64,000 bases of DNA from Ancylobacter koreensis (GTDB taxonomy: Bacteria; Pseudomonadota; Alphaproteobacteria; Rhizobiales; Xanthobacteraceae): NCBI RefSeq assembly GCF_023016525.1, contig NZ_JALKCG010000001.1:186001-250000 (forward strand). Direction: 5' to 3'. Position numbers and translations under genes: made by a program. The notes below the pieces were generated by a model. That model was not told the DNA's origin and did no database searches. It saw nothing but the letters and a program-made list of their open reading frames with translations. Below, in pieces: positions 49,935 through 58,351 of this stretch; the stretch's first letter is position 1; each line of letters starts with the position of its first letter.

Positions 49935-50642
49935 ATGACCGCGTTGCTCTCGCTTCAGGAGGTCGTCGTGTTGCGCGACGGCGCGGCGGTGCTGCGCGGC
50001 GCCAGCCTCTCGCTGGCGGCCGGCGAACGCCTCGCCATCGTCGGCCCGAACGGGGCGGGAAAGACCACGCTGCTGCGCACGCTGGTCGGGCTGGAGCGCG
50101 CCAGCGCCGGCGAGGTTCGGCTGTTCGGTACGCTCTGCCGCAGCGAGCGCGACTTCCGCCCCCAGCGCCCGCGCATCGGCTATCTCTTCCAGGACAGCGA
50201 CGACCAGCTCTTCTGCCCGACCGTGATCGAGGACGTCGCCTTCGGCCCGCTCAACACCGGCTGCACGGCCGAGGAGGCGCAGGCCCGCGCGCAGGCGGCG
50301 CTGGAGGGGCTGGGCATCGGCGCCCTCGCCGGACGTGTGAGCCACCGGCTGTCCGGCGGCGAAAAGCGGCTCGTCTGCCTCGCCGGCCTGCTCGCCATGC
50401 GCCCGGACGTGCTGATGCTCGACGAGCCGACCAATGGCGTCGACGCGGCCAATCGCGAGCGGCTGCGCGACGCCCTGCGGCGCTTCCCCGGCGCCCTGCT
50501 GCTGGTCTCGCACGATGACGGCTTCGTCGCCGAGCTGGCCACGCGGGCGATGCTCATGGACCAAGGCCGGCTGGCGCCCGCCGAGATCCACAACCACCCC
50601 CACCTGCACAGCCATCCGCATGTGCACGCCGCGCACGACTGA
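49935..50642 (+). CDS. nikO: ECF transporter ATPase NikO (CbiO family)
   Basis: ATPase of the nickel ECF importer, 235 residues: Walker A GPNGAGKTT, Q-loop LFQDSDDQLFCPTVIEDVAFGPLN (typical of CbiO), signature LSGGEKRLVCLAGLL and Walker B LMLDEPTNGVD. The C-terminus ends in a His-rich tail (HNHPHLHSHPHVHAAHD) with eight histidines, likely a nickel-holding tag. It is the last gene of nikKMLQO and converges with galM. Confidence 0.94.
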   Translation: MTALLSLQEVVVLRDGAAVLRGASLSLAAGERLAIVGPNGAGKTTLLRTLVGLERASAGEVRLFGTLCRSERDFRPQRPRIGYLFQDSDDQLFCPTVIEDVAFGPLNTGCTAEEAQARAQAALEGLGIGALAGRVSHRLSGGEKRLVCLAGLLAMRPDVLMLDEPTNGVDAANRERLRDALRRFPGALLLVSHDDGFVAELATRAMLMDQGRLAPAEIHNHPHLHSHPHVHAAHD

Positions 50643-50651
50643 CGGACGGCC

Positions 50652-51746
50652 TCAGGCGACCGGGAAGCGGTAGATCGAGACGTGGCGGTAGGTCTCGCCC
50701 GGATCGAGCCGTGCGGGGGGATAGTCCGGCCGGTTCGGCGTGTCGGGCCACGCCTGCGGCTCCAGGCAGAAACCCTCGGACTGGCGATGCAGCCGGCCAT
50801 ATTTGCCCGCCGCGCTCCCGTCGAGAAAATTGCCGGAATAGAATTGCAGGCCCGGCTGGTCGGTCAGCAGTTCCATCACCCGCCCGGAGGCGGGGTGATG
50901 CACCCGCGCGGCAAGGCGCGGCCGGGCGGTGAAGCCGCCGTCGAGACAGTAATTGTGGTCATAGCCACGGCCGCGCCGCAGCTGCTCGTCGGCCTGCCGG
51001 ATACGCGCGCCGATGGGGCGCGGCGTGCAGAAGTCGAAGGGCGTGCCGTCGACGCTCTGCGGCCCGCCGAGCGGGATCGCCTCCTCGTCGATGGGCAGAT
51101 AGTCGTCGGCATGGATAGTGAGCAGGTGGTCGAGCACGTCGCCACCCTCCTCCACCCCGGCGAGGTTGAAATAGCCGTGATGGGTGAGGTTCACCACGGT
51201 GGGACGGTCGGTCGAGGCGGAGAAGGCGATGGTCAGCGCGTCGGCCCCGCTTAGAGTATAGGTGACGCTCACTTCCAGCCGGCCGGGAAAGCCCTGATCG
51301 CCATCGGGGCTGACCAGCGAGAGCCGCACCGACGGCGCCGCGCCCTCGCGCGTCTCCTCGATCGTCCACAGCCGGCGGTCGAAGCCCTCCGGGCCGCCAT
51401 GCAGCGCGTTGGGGCCGTCATTGGCCGGGACGCGGAACGTCTCGCCGTCCAGCGCGAAGCTCCCGTCGGCGATGCGGTTGGCGTAGCGCCCGACCGCGAC
51501 CCCGAAGAAGCGCGGCGTCGCGAGATAAGGCCCCGGCGCGTCATGGCCGAGCACGATGTCGGCGAGCCGCCCGTAGCGGTCCGGCACGTGAAGCGCCTGC
51601 ACCGTAGCGCCGAGCGTGAGGATCGCCACCTCGAAGCCATCGTCGCCGATGAGGCGGAGGCGCTCGACGAGGCGCCCGTCCGGCAGCGTGCCGAAGGGTT
51701 CGCGCAGCAGGCGCGAGGCGGAGGAGGTCGCGACGGTGGACGTCAT
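50652..51746 (-). CDS. galM: aldose 1-epimerase (mutarotase)
   Basis: Interconverts alpha and beta anomers of aldoses. The 364-residue product has NRIADGSFALDGETFRVPANDGPNALHGG, the catalytic His in VVNLTHHGYFNLAG and the catalytic Glu in FCLEPQAWPDTPN. Length and motif order match GalM. No sugar operon is adjacent; it lies between the nickel importer and the carnitine genes. The start at 51746 is the first ATG; alternatives within the first 15 codons are possible. Confidence 0.94.
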   Translation of the reverse strand: MTSTVATSSASRLLREPFGTLPDGRLVERLRLIGDDGFEVAILTLGATVQALHVPDRYGRLADIVLGHDAPGPYLATPRFFGVAVGRYANRIADGSFALDGETFRVPANDGPNALHGGPEGFDRRLWTIEETREGAAPSVRLSLVSPDGDQGFPGRLEVSVTYTLSGADALTIAFSASTDRPTVVNLTHHGYFNLAGVEEGGDVLDHLLTIHADDYLPIDEEAIPLGGPQSVDGTPFDFCTPRPIGARIRQADEQLRRGRGYDHNYCLDGGFTARPRLAARVHHPASGRVMELLTDQPGLQFYSGNFLDGSAAGKYGRLHRQSEGFCLEPQAWPDTPNRPDYPPARLDPGETYRHVSIYRFPVA

Positions 51747-51823
51747 GGCGAAGCCCGGAAATGGCGCGCGGTGGTAGCGGCCCTCCTATAGCCGTTTCCC
51801 GCGCGCCCGTCTCCGCCCCCGCC

Positions 51824-53344
51824 TTACACGGCCTCGGCCAGCTTCTTCGCGCCGACCGAGCGGCCGGCACCCTCGGGCACGGCGAGCCGGGCATGCGCCT
51901 GTGCGATGGGCGACAGCTTGGCAAGCACCGCCTCCGGCGCCGGCACGGCGCGCCCCGCTTTGGTGTCGACATGCAGCAGCATCTGCTCGGCGGTGGCGAT
52001 CTCGCGGCCCTCGCCGGCGAACAGGCGGTGGAACAGGTGTAGCCGCTTGCCGTCGACCGCGAGAAGCTGCGTCGTCACCTTGAGCGCCTCGCCGAGCCGC
52101 GCCTCGTCGAGATGGCGGATATGGGTCTCCACCGTGTAGTAGCTGCGCCCCGCCTCGACATAGGCGAGGTCGACGCCGATCAGGCGCAGCAGCGCGTCGG
52201 TGGCGTCGCCGAACACCTGCAAGTAACGGTGCTCGGTCATGTGGCCGTTATAGTCGATCCAGGCCGGGGAGACGCGCGCCTCGTGCAGCGCGAGCGGCGC
52301 GCCGATCTCGGGGGCACTCTCCCTCTCACCGCCCGCCGCCGCCCAGAGCCGCCGCTCGAAATCGCCCAGCAGCGCGCCCGCACCCCAACCCCGCCCGCCT
52401 TGGCCGGCCTTGAGCGCCTGCACGATGCCGACGAGGTTCTCGTCGCGGATGCGCTCCAGCTCGCGGATCGAAAGCCCCGCGGCCTGCGCGTCCGACTGCG
52501 CGCCGATCTTCTCGACCAGCGCCTCGTCGAGGTCGACGACATCGGTAAGCTTGGTCCACGGCCAGTGCAGGCAGGGGCCGAACTGGGCGAGGAAATGGCG
52601 CATGCCGGCCTCGCCGCCGGCGATGCGGTAGGTCTGGAACAGGCCCATCTGCGCCCAGCGCAGGCCGAAGGAATAGCGGATCACATCGTCGAGCGTCTCG
52701 ACGTCGCAGATGTCGTCCTTGATCAGCCAGAGCGCCTCGCGCCACAGCGCCTCCAGCAGCCGGTCGCCGACAAAGGCCTCGATCTCGCGGGCGATGACGA
52801 CGCCCTTCATGCCGATGGCGTCCAGCACCTCCCTCGCCCGCGCGACAGTGGCGGGCGTCGTCGCCGTGCCGCCGACGATCTCGACGAGCGGCAACAGGTA
52901 GACCGGGTTGTAGGGATGGGCGACGAACAGCCGCTCGGGATGGGACAGCCCTTCCTGCAGCTCGGTCGGCTTCAGGCCGGAGGTCGAGGAGCCGATCAGC
53001 GCGTCCGGCGCCGCCGCCGCGTCGATCTCGGCGAGCACGCGGCGCTTGAGGTCCAGCCGCTCGGGCACGCTTTCCTGCACCCATTGCGCGTCCTTGACCG
53101 CCTCGGCGACGCTGGCGGCGAAGGTGAGCCGACCGCGCTGGGGCAGCGGCGCGCCGGTGAGCAGCCCATAGGCGCGCTCGGCATTGGCGATCACCTCGGC
53201 CACGATGCGCTGTGCCTCGGGGTGCGGGTCGAACACCGCCACGTCGATGCCGGCGAGCAGGAAGCGGGCGATCCAGCCGCCGCCGATGACCCCGCCGCCG
53301 ATGGCCGCCGCGCGGGAAATGGGGGAAAGGGACGTCATCGCCAT
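51824..53344 (-). CDS. L-carnitine dehydrogenase fused to a betainyl-CoA-type thioesterase
   Basis: Oxidises L-carnitine to 3-dehydrocarnitine with NAD and, through its C-terminal half, hydrolyses betainyl-CoA. The 506-residue protein opens with a Rossmann fold (AAIGGGVIGGGWIARFLLAGIDVAVFDPH). The 3-hydroxyacyl-CoA dehydrogenase core follows (GSSTSGLKPTELQEGLSHPERLFVAHPYNPVYLLPLVEIVGG, then FVGDRLLEALWREALWLI). From about residue 345 it has a hotdog thioesterase domain (VSPAWIDYNGHMTEHRYLQVFGDATDALL). This fusion is known in rhizobial carnitine dehydrogenases. The partner cleavage enzyme is upstream, seven bases apart. Confidence 0.9.
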   Translation of the reverse strand: MAMTSLSPISRAAAIGGGVIGGGWIARFLLAGIDVAVFDPHPEAQRIVAEVIANAERAYGLLTGAPLPQRGRLTFAASVAEAVKDAQWVQESVPERLDLKRRVLAEIDAAAAPDALIGSSTSGLKPTELQEGLSHPERLFVAHPYNPVYLLPLVEIVGGTATTPATVARAREVLDAIGMKGVVIAREIEAFVGDRLLEALWREALWLIKDDICDVETLDDVIRYSFGLRWAQMGLFQTYRIAGGEAGMRHFLAQFGPCLHWPWTKLTDVVDLDEALVEKIGAQSDAQAAGLSIRELERIRDENLVGIVQALKAGQGGRGWGAGALLGDFERRLWAAAGGERESAPEIGAPLALHEARVSPAWIDYNGHMTEHRYLQVFGDATDALLRLIGVDLAYVEAGRSYYTVETHIRHLDEARLGEALKVTTQLLAVDGKRLHLFHRLFAGEGREIATAEQMLLHVDTKAGRAVPAPEAVLAKLSPIAQAHARLAVPEGAGRSVGAKKLAEAV

Positions 53345-53350
53345 CGCTCC

Positions 53351-54253
53351 TCAGCGCTTCACCAGCTTCAGCTTCTCGCGCACCTCGGCCGGGCCGATGA
53401 TGCGCGCGCCCATATTCGTCACCACCGTCGCGGCCTTCTCGACCAACTGGGCGTTGGTGGCGAGCTTGCCCTTGCCGGCATAGAGGTTGTCCTCCAGCCC
53501 GACGCGCACATTGCCGCCCGCCAGCACGGCGGCGGCGGGATAGGCGAGCGCGTTGCGCCCGATGGAGAAGGCCGAGAAGGTCCAGCCGGCCGGCACATTG
53601 TTGACCATCGCCAGATACGTATTGAGGTCGTCCGGCGCGCCCCAGGGAATGCCCATGCAAAGCTGGATCAGCACGGGGGCCTCGATCAGCCCCTCCTCGA
53701 CAAGCTGTTTCGCGAACCACAGATGCCCGGTGTCGAAGGCCTCGATCTCCGGCCGTACGCCGAGCGCCGTCATCTGCCGCGCCATCTCGCGCAACGTCGC
53801 CGGCGTGTTGGTCATCACATAGTCGCCGAGGTTGAAATTCATCGTGCCGCAGTCGAGCGTGCAGATCTCCGGCAGGCAGGCGGCGACATGCGCCACGCGC
53901 TCGGTGGCGCCGACGAGGTCGGTGCCCTTCGCGTTGAGGGGAAAAGGCGTCTCCACCCCGCCGAAGACGAGGTCGCCGCCCATGCCGGCGGTCAGGTTCA
54001 GCACCACGTCGACCTCGGCCGCGCGGATGCGGTCCGTCACCTCGCGGTAGAGTTCGAGCCGGCGCGCCGCCGTCCCGGTCTCCGGGTCGCGCACATGGCA
54101 GTGCACCACCGCCGCGCCGGCCCTGGCCGCGTCGATGGCCGATTCCGCGATCTGCTTCGGCGTCACCGGCACATGCGGCGAGCGGCCCGTGGTGTCGCCC
54201 GCGCCGGTGACGGCGCAGGTGATGAAGACGTCGCGGTTCATCGAAAGCGGCAT
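53351..54253 (-). CDS. beta-keto acid cleavage enzyme, 3-dehydrocarnitine cleavage type
   Basis: Condenses 3-dehydrocarnitine with acetyl-CoA to give betainyl-CoA and acetoacetate; a TIM-barrel zinc enzyme of the BKACE/DUF849 family. The 300-residue product has VFITCAVTGAGDTTGRSPHVPVTPKQIAESAIDAARAGAAVVHCHVRDPETG (zinc His-x-His). It also has LNLTAGMGGD, EAFDTGHLWFA and GNVRVGLEDNLYAGKGKLATN. ATG 54253 follows GGAGG by seven bases. It leads the carnitine operon, divergent from the activator gene. Confidence 0.9.
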   Translation of the reverse strand: MPLSMNRDVFITCAVTGAGDTTGRSPHVPVTPKQIAESAIDAARAGAAVVHCHVRDPETGTAARRLELYREVTDRIRAAEVDVVLNLTAGMGGDLVFGGVETPFPLNAKGTDLVGATERVAHVAACLPEICTLDCGTMNFNLGDYVMTNTPATLREMARQMTALGVRPEIEAFDTGHLWFAKQLVEEGLIEAPVLIQLCMGIPWGAPDDLNTYLAMVNNVPAGWTFSAFSIGRNALAYPAAAVLAGGNVRVGLEDNLYAGKGKLATNAQLVEKAATVVTNMGARIIGPAEVREKLKLVKR

Positions 54254-54343
54254 GGAAACCTCCGGTGTGATGCGCCGAGCTTGACGGCAAAGCCGGCGTG
54301 TGACGCAACTTGATCCGCAATCCATTTTTCATTTTGCGAAGCG

Positions 54344-55309
54344 ATGATCTTTGCCCATTCCAACGATCCGCTCGACGTCACGCTGGTGCTGTTCTCCGGC
54401 CTGTCGCTGCTCTCACTCGCCGCCACGCTGGACCCGATGCGCGGCGCCAACCGCGTGCTGGGGCGCACCGCCTATCGCTGGCGGCTGACCTCGATGGACG
54501 GCGCCATGCCGGTGTCGAGCTGCGGCCTGCCGATCCCGGTCGAAGGCGCCTTCGATCCCGCCGCCCGGCAGGACGCGCTGATCGCGGTGGCGGCCTTCGA
54601 CGTCGCCAGCCATGCGACGCCCCCGGTGCTCAAGGCGCTGCGCGCCGGGGCGAAGCGCTCCTCCATCGTCGGCGGCATCGAATCCGGCTCCTGGCTGCTC
54701 GGCTATGCCGGGCTGCTCGACGGGCGCCGCGCCACCACGCACTGGGAGGATCTGGAGGATTTCGCCGCCCGCTTTCCCCACGCCGACGTGCAGCCGGACC
54801 GCTGGGTGGTGGACGAGCCGGTGTTCACGACAGGTGGGGCGACACCGGCGCTCGACTGCATGCTGGCGCTGATCCGCGCCCGGCAGGGCTATTCGGCGGC
54901 GCTCGATGTCGCGAGCCTCTACATCTACGAGGAAGTGCGCACCGGCTCGGACGTGCAGCCCATCGTCTCGCTCGGGCGCATCCGCCAGCACGAGCCGCGC
55001 GTCGCCGAGGCGATCCGCATCATGGAAACCCATATCGACCGCCCGCTCACCATCGCCGCCATCGCGCGCCGGGTGGGCGTGTCGACCCGCAGCCTGGAGA
55101 CGCTGTTCCTGCGCACGGTCGACGTGGCGCCCGGCGCCTATTACGTGGCGCTCCGCCTCAGCGCGGCGCGGCGGCTCGTGCTCGACACCAACCTGCCCAT
55201 CGCCGATATCGCCGAGCGCACCGGCTTTTCGGCCATCGCCTCGCTGTCGCGCGCCTTCCGCCGCCAGTTCGGCCAGCCGCCCTCGGCAGCACGAAGGGCC
55301 CGGCTGTAG
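54344..55309 (+). CDS. GlxA/AraC-family transcriptional regulator, CdhR-like carnitine catabolism activator
   Basis: A 321-residue regulator with an N-terminal DJ-1/PfpI-like amidotransferase-fold sensor (LDVTLVLFSGLSLLSLAATLDPMRGAN, then RSSIVGGIESGSWLLGYAGLLDGRRATTHWEDLEDF). The C-terminal AraC DNA-binding domain reads RPLTIAAIARRVGVSTRSLETLFLRTV and DIAERTGFSAIASLSRAFRRQFG. Its divergent position beside the carnitine dehydrogenase operon matches CdhR of Pseudomonas. The 90-base gap is where it should act. Its TAG stop lies in the loop of the terminator. Confidence 0.9.
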   Translation: MIFAHSNDPLDVTLVLFSGLSLLSLAATLDPMRGANRVLGRTAYRWRLTSMDGAMPVSSCGLPIPVEGAFDPAARQDALIAVAAFDVASHATPPVLKALRAGAKRSSIVGGIESGSWLLGYAGLLDGRRATTHWEDLEDFAARFPHADVQPDRWVVDEPVFTTGGATPALDCMLALIRARQGYSAALDVASLYIYEEVRTGSDVQPIVSLGRIRQHEPRVAEAIRIMETHIDRPLTIAAIARRVGVSTRSLETLFLRTVDVAPGAYYVALRLSAARRLVLDTNLPIADIAERTGFSAIASLSRAFRRQFGQPPSAARRARL

Positions 55310-55330
55310 CCGGGCCCTCGTTCCGTCAGT
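55295..55330. terminator. bidirectional terminator between cdhR-like and binding-protein genes
   Basis: A perfect 10-bp stem AGGGCCCGGC (55295-55304) / GCCGGGCCCT (55309-55318) with loop TGTA is followed by CGTTCCGTC. The stop codon of the regulator is split between loop and stem. The facing binding-protein gene ends 31 bases away. Confidence 0.75.
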
Positions 55331-55348
55331 CGCAAGCCTACCGGAAAC

Positions 55349-56296
55349 TCAGGACTTCACGCCGAGGGCGCCCTTCACGGCCGCCGCGCCGGGCTTGCCG
55401 TCGAACGTGGTCACCCCGTCGAGCCAGCGGTCGATGGCGGCGGGGTTCTCCTTCAGCCAGGCGCGCACGGCGGCGTCCGGCTGCATGCCCTTGTCGAGGA
55501 TGTCGCTCATCAGCCGGTCCTCGGTGGCGACGTCGAAGGTCAGGTTGGTCAGCAGCTTGCCGACATTCGGGCACTGCTTGACGTAACCCGGCCGGGACAG
55601 CGTCACCACGGTGGCGCCGCCGTCATTGGGGCCGAACACGTCATTGCCGTTGGTGAGATAGGTGATCGGCATGTTGATGTTCATCGGGTGCGGCTGCCAG
55701 CCGAAGAACACCACCGGCTCGCCCTGCTTGATGCGGTGGCCGGCCTGCGAGAGCATCGCCTGCTCGCTCGATTCCACCAGCGTGAAGCCGCCGAGCCCGA
55801 AGGTGTTGTCGGCGATCATCTTGGAGATGGTGCTGTTGGCGCTGCTGCCGGCCTCGATGCCGTAGATCTTGCCGTCGAGCTTGTCCCTAAACTTGGCGAT
55901 GTCGGCATAGGTCTTGAGCCCGGCATCATAGGCGGCCTTGGAGGTCGCGAAGCCGACGCGGGCGTCCTTGAGGTTGGTCGCCACGATCTCGATCTTGCCG
56001 TCCTTGACGAGCGGCACCTGCGTCGGCTCCTGCAGGGGCATCCAGTTGCCGAGGAAGACGTCGCGGTCACCGTTCTCCAGCGCCTTGAAGGTGATGGCGA
56101 CGGAGAGGATGGCGACGTCCGGCTTGTAGCCGAGGCCGGTCAGGAGCTGGCGGGCGATCTCGGTGGTGGCGGTGATGTCGGTCCAGCCGACATCGGAGAA
56201 GGTCGGCTTGGCGCAGGACGCCGGATCGCCGGCGAAGGCGGGCGGCGCGACCGAGGCGGACAAGGCGACGCAGGCAACGAGAAGGCGCTTGATCAT
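55349..56296 (-). CDS. glycine betaine/choline/carnitine ABC transporter substrate-binding protein (orphan)
   Basis: Periplasmic receptor of the ProX/ChoX type. The 315-residue product has a signal peptide (KRLLVACVALSASVAPPAFAG) and GWTDITATTEIARQLLTGLGYKPDV. It also has NGDRDVFLGNWMPLQEPT and FFGWQPHPMNINMPITYL, with tryptophans suited to an aromatic cage for quaternary ammonium groups. ATG 56296 follows GAGGGAA. No permease or ATPase is adjacent, so it must work with a transporter elsewhere, as CaiX does in Pseudomonas. The neighbouring carnitine genes suggest carnitine or betaine as ligand (inferred). Confidence 0.9.
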   Translation of the reverse strand: MIKRLLVACVALSASVAPPAFAGDPASCAKPTFSDVGWTDITATTEIARQLLTGLGYKPDVAILSVAITFKALENGDRDVFLGNWMPLQEPTQVPLVKDGKIEIVATNLKDARVGFATSKAAYDAGLKTYADIAKFRDKLDGKIYGIEAGSSANSTISKMIADNTFGLGGFTLVESSEQAMLSQAGHRIKQGEPVVFFGWQPHPMNINMPITYLTNGNDVFGPNDGGATVVTLSRPGYVKQCPNVGKLLTNLTFDVATEDRLMSDILDKGMQPDAAVRAWLKENPAAIDRWLDGVTTFDGKPGAAAVKGALGVKS

Positions 56297-56484
56297 TGCT
56301 GTTCCCTCATATTGGCGATCATGCCGCTGTATCGGCACCGCAGGGAAAGCCTATTGCCTGCACGACAGGCTGCTTGACCGTATTCGAAGCTGAGATGACC
56401 GAATGCGCAGCCCGCCCGGTGCCGCGCACGCAACGTCAGATCGCGGCCGCGCCTTGGGGCGGCGAACGGGCGGGAGCTGGCGCG

Positions 56485-58107
56485 TCAGCTCCGCAGCCCC
56501 GGCGCCTCCTGCCCGGTGCGCGCGACATATTCGGTATAGCCGCCGCCATACTGGTGCACGCCCTCCGGGGTGAGCTCCAGCACCCGGTTCGACAGCGCGG
56601 CGAGGAAGTGCCGGTCGTGGCTGACGAAGACCATGGTGCCCTCGTAATTGGCCAGCGCCGCGATCAGCATCTCCTTGGTGGCGATGTCGAGATGGTTGGT
56701 CGGCTCGTCCAGCACAAGGAAGTTCGGCGGGTCGTAGAGCATGCGGGCCATGGCGAGCCGCGCCTTCTCGCCGCCCGAGAGCACGCGGCAGCGCTTCTCC
56801 ACGTCGTCGCCGGAAAAGCCGAAGCAGCCGGCGAGCGTGCGCAGGCTCCCTTGGCCCGCCTGCGGGAAGGCGTCCTCCAGCGTCTCGAACACGGTGCTCT
56901 CGCCCTCCAGCACCTCCATGGCGTGCTGGGCGAAATAGGCCATCTTCACGCTGCCGCCGCGCGCGACGGTGCCGTCGTCGGGCACGGTCTCGCCGGCCAC
57001 CAGCTTGAGCAGGGTCGACTTGCCGGCGCCGTTCACCCCCATCACCGCCCAGCGCTCGCGCCGGCGCACATGGAAGTCGAGCCCCTCATAGATGATGCGC
57101 GGGCCGTAGCTCTTGTGGACGTTCTTCAGGCTCACGACGTCCTCGCCCGAGCGCGGCGGCGCGGGGAAGTCGAAGGCCACGGTCTGGCGGCGGCGCGGCG
57201 GCTCCACGCGCTCGATCTTGTCGAGCTTCTTCACCCGGCTCTGCACCTGCGCGGCATGGGAGGCGCGCGCCTTGAAGCGCTCGATGAAGGCGATCTCCTT
57301 GGCGAGCATGGCCTGCTGGCGCTCGAACTGCGCCTGCTGCTGCTTCTCGGCCAGCGCGCGCTGCTGGGCGTAGAACTCGTAGTCGCCGGAATAGGTGGTG
57401 AGCGCGCCGGCGTCGATCTCCACCACCTTGGTGACGATGCGGTTCATGAAGGCGCGGTCGTGCGAGGTCATCATCAGCGCGCCGTCGAAATTCTTCAGGA
57501 ACGCCTCCAGCCAGATCAGGCTCTCGATGTCGAGATGGTTGGAGGGCTCGTCGAGCAGCATCACGTCGGGGCGCATGAGCAGGATGCGGGCGAGCGCCAC
57601 GCGCATCTTCCAGCCGCCCGAGAGCTTGCCGACGTCGCCGTCGATCATCTCCTGGCTGAAGCCGAGGCCGGCGAGCACCTCGGACGCGCGCCCCTCCAGC
57701 GAATAGCCGTCCAGTTCCTCGAAGCGGCCCTGCACCTCGCCATAGCGCTCGATGATGGCGTCCATCTCGTCCATGCGCTCGGGATCGACCATGGCGGCCT
57801 CCAGCGCGCGCAGCTCGGCGGCGATGGTGCTCACCGGGCCGGCGCCGTCCATCACGGCGGCCAGCACGGACTGGCCGGCCATCTCGCCGACATCCTGGCT
57901 GAAATAGCCGATGGTGATGCCGCGATCGACCGACACCTGCCCTTCATCCGGGGCTTCCTCGCCGGTGATCAGCCGGAACAGCGTGGTCTTGCCGGCGCCA
58001 TTGGGGCCGACGAGGCCGATCTTCTCGCCCTTGAGCAGCGTCGCCGACGCCTCGATGAAGACGATCTGCTTGCCGTTCTGCTTGCCGATGGAATCGAGGC
58101 GGATCAT
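56485..58107 (-). CDS. ABC-F family ATPase (YbiT/Uup-like)
   Basis: A soluble 540-residue protein with two ABC domains and no membrane segment, acting on ribosomes in known members. Walker A motifs are GPNGAGKTTLF and GVNGAGKSTLL, signatures LSGGWKMRVALARIL and LSGGEKARLAMARML. A charged linker lies between them (QQRALAEKQQQAQFERQQAMLAKEIAFIERF). ATG 58107 gives the typical start MIRLDSIGKQNG; the frame upstream is not coding. It probably aids translation (inferred). It is divergent from the aminotransferase. Confidence 0.93.
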   Translation of the reverse strand: MIRLDSIGKQNGKQIVFIEASATLLKGEKIGLVGPNGAGKTTLFRLITGEEAPDEGQVSVDRGITIGYFSQDVGEMAGQSVLAAVMDGAGPVSTIAAELRALEAAMVDPERMDEMDAIIERYGEVQGRFEELDGYSLEGRASEVLAGLGFSQEMIDGDVGKLSGGWKMRVALARILLMRPDVMLLDEPSNHLDIESLIWLEAFLKNFDGALMMTSHDRAFMNRIVTKVVEIDAGALTTYSGDYEFYAQQRALAEKQQQAQFERQQAMLAKEIAFIERFKARASHAAQVQSRVKKLDKIERVEPPRRRQTVAFDFPAPPRSGEDVVSLKNVHKSYGPRIIYEGLDFHVRRRERWAVMGVNGAGKSTLLKLVAGETVPDDGTVARGGSVKMAYFAQHAMEVLEGESTVFETLEDAFPQAGQGSLRTLAGCFGFSGDDVEKRCRVLSGGEKARLAMARMLYDPPNFLVLDEPTNHLDIATKEMLIAALANYEGTMVFVSHDRHFLAALSNRVLELTPEGVHQYGGGYTEYVARTGQEAPGLRS

Positions 58108-58242
58108 GCGCGCGGGGCCCTGCGGGAAAACTGCACGGCGCTTAGGCCATTTGGCGCGCCGGGGGAAGCCGCGACGGCGCAACGCGGCCCTGCGCCGCGG
58201 CCGGCACGGGGATTGGCGGCGGGGCGGACCGGTCCGCTTGCC

Positions 58243-58255
58243 TGCCAAATTGGCA
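58243..58255. promoter_or_regulatory. palindrome TGCCAA-A-TTGGCA before the aminotransferase
   Basis: A perfect 13-base palindrome lies about 100 bases upstream of the aminotransferase start. Related GGCA/TGCC blocks occur at 58254-58290 (TTGGCACTGTC, AACGGCAC, CTGGCAGG). It is a plausible operator, perhaps for the MocR-type regulator encoded at 63522. Confidence 0.45.
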
Positions 58256-58351
58256 CTGTCACTTTTCAGGCAAACGGCACTTTCTGGCAGGGGCCGCTTG
58301 CGCCAGTCTCCGCTCCGCAATGGCGCAACCCACCTGCCTGGAGTGCATGCG

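Noticed and set aside
58250-58275. Sigma54 promoter (TTGGCAC) before the aminotransferase
   Set aside because: The -12 GC element is missing at the right spacing (TTTT instead of TTGC).
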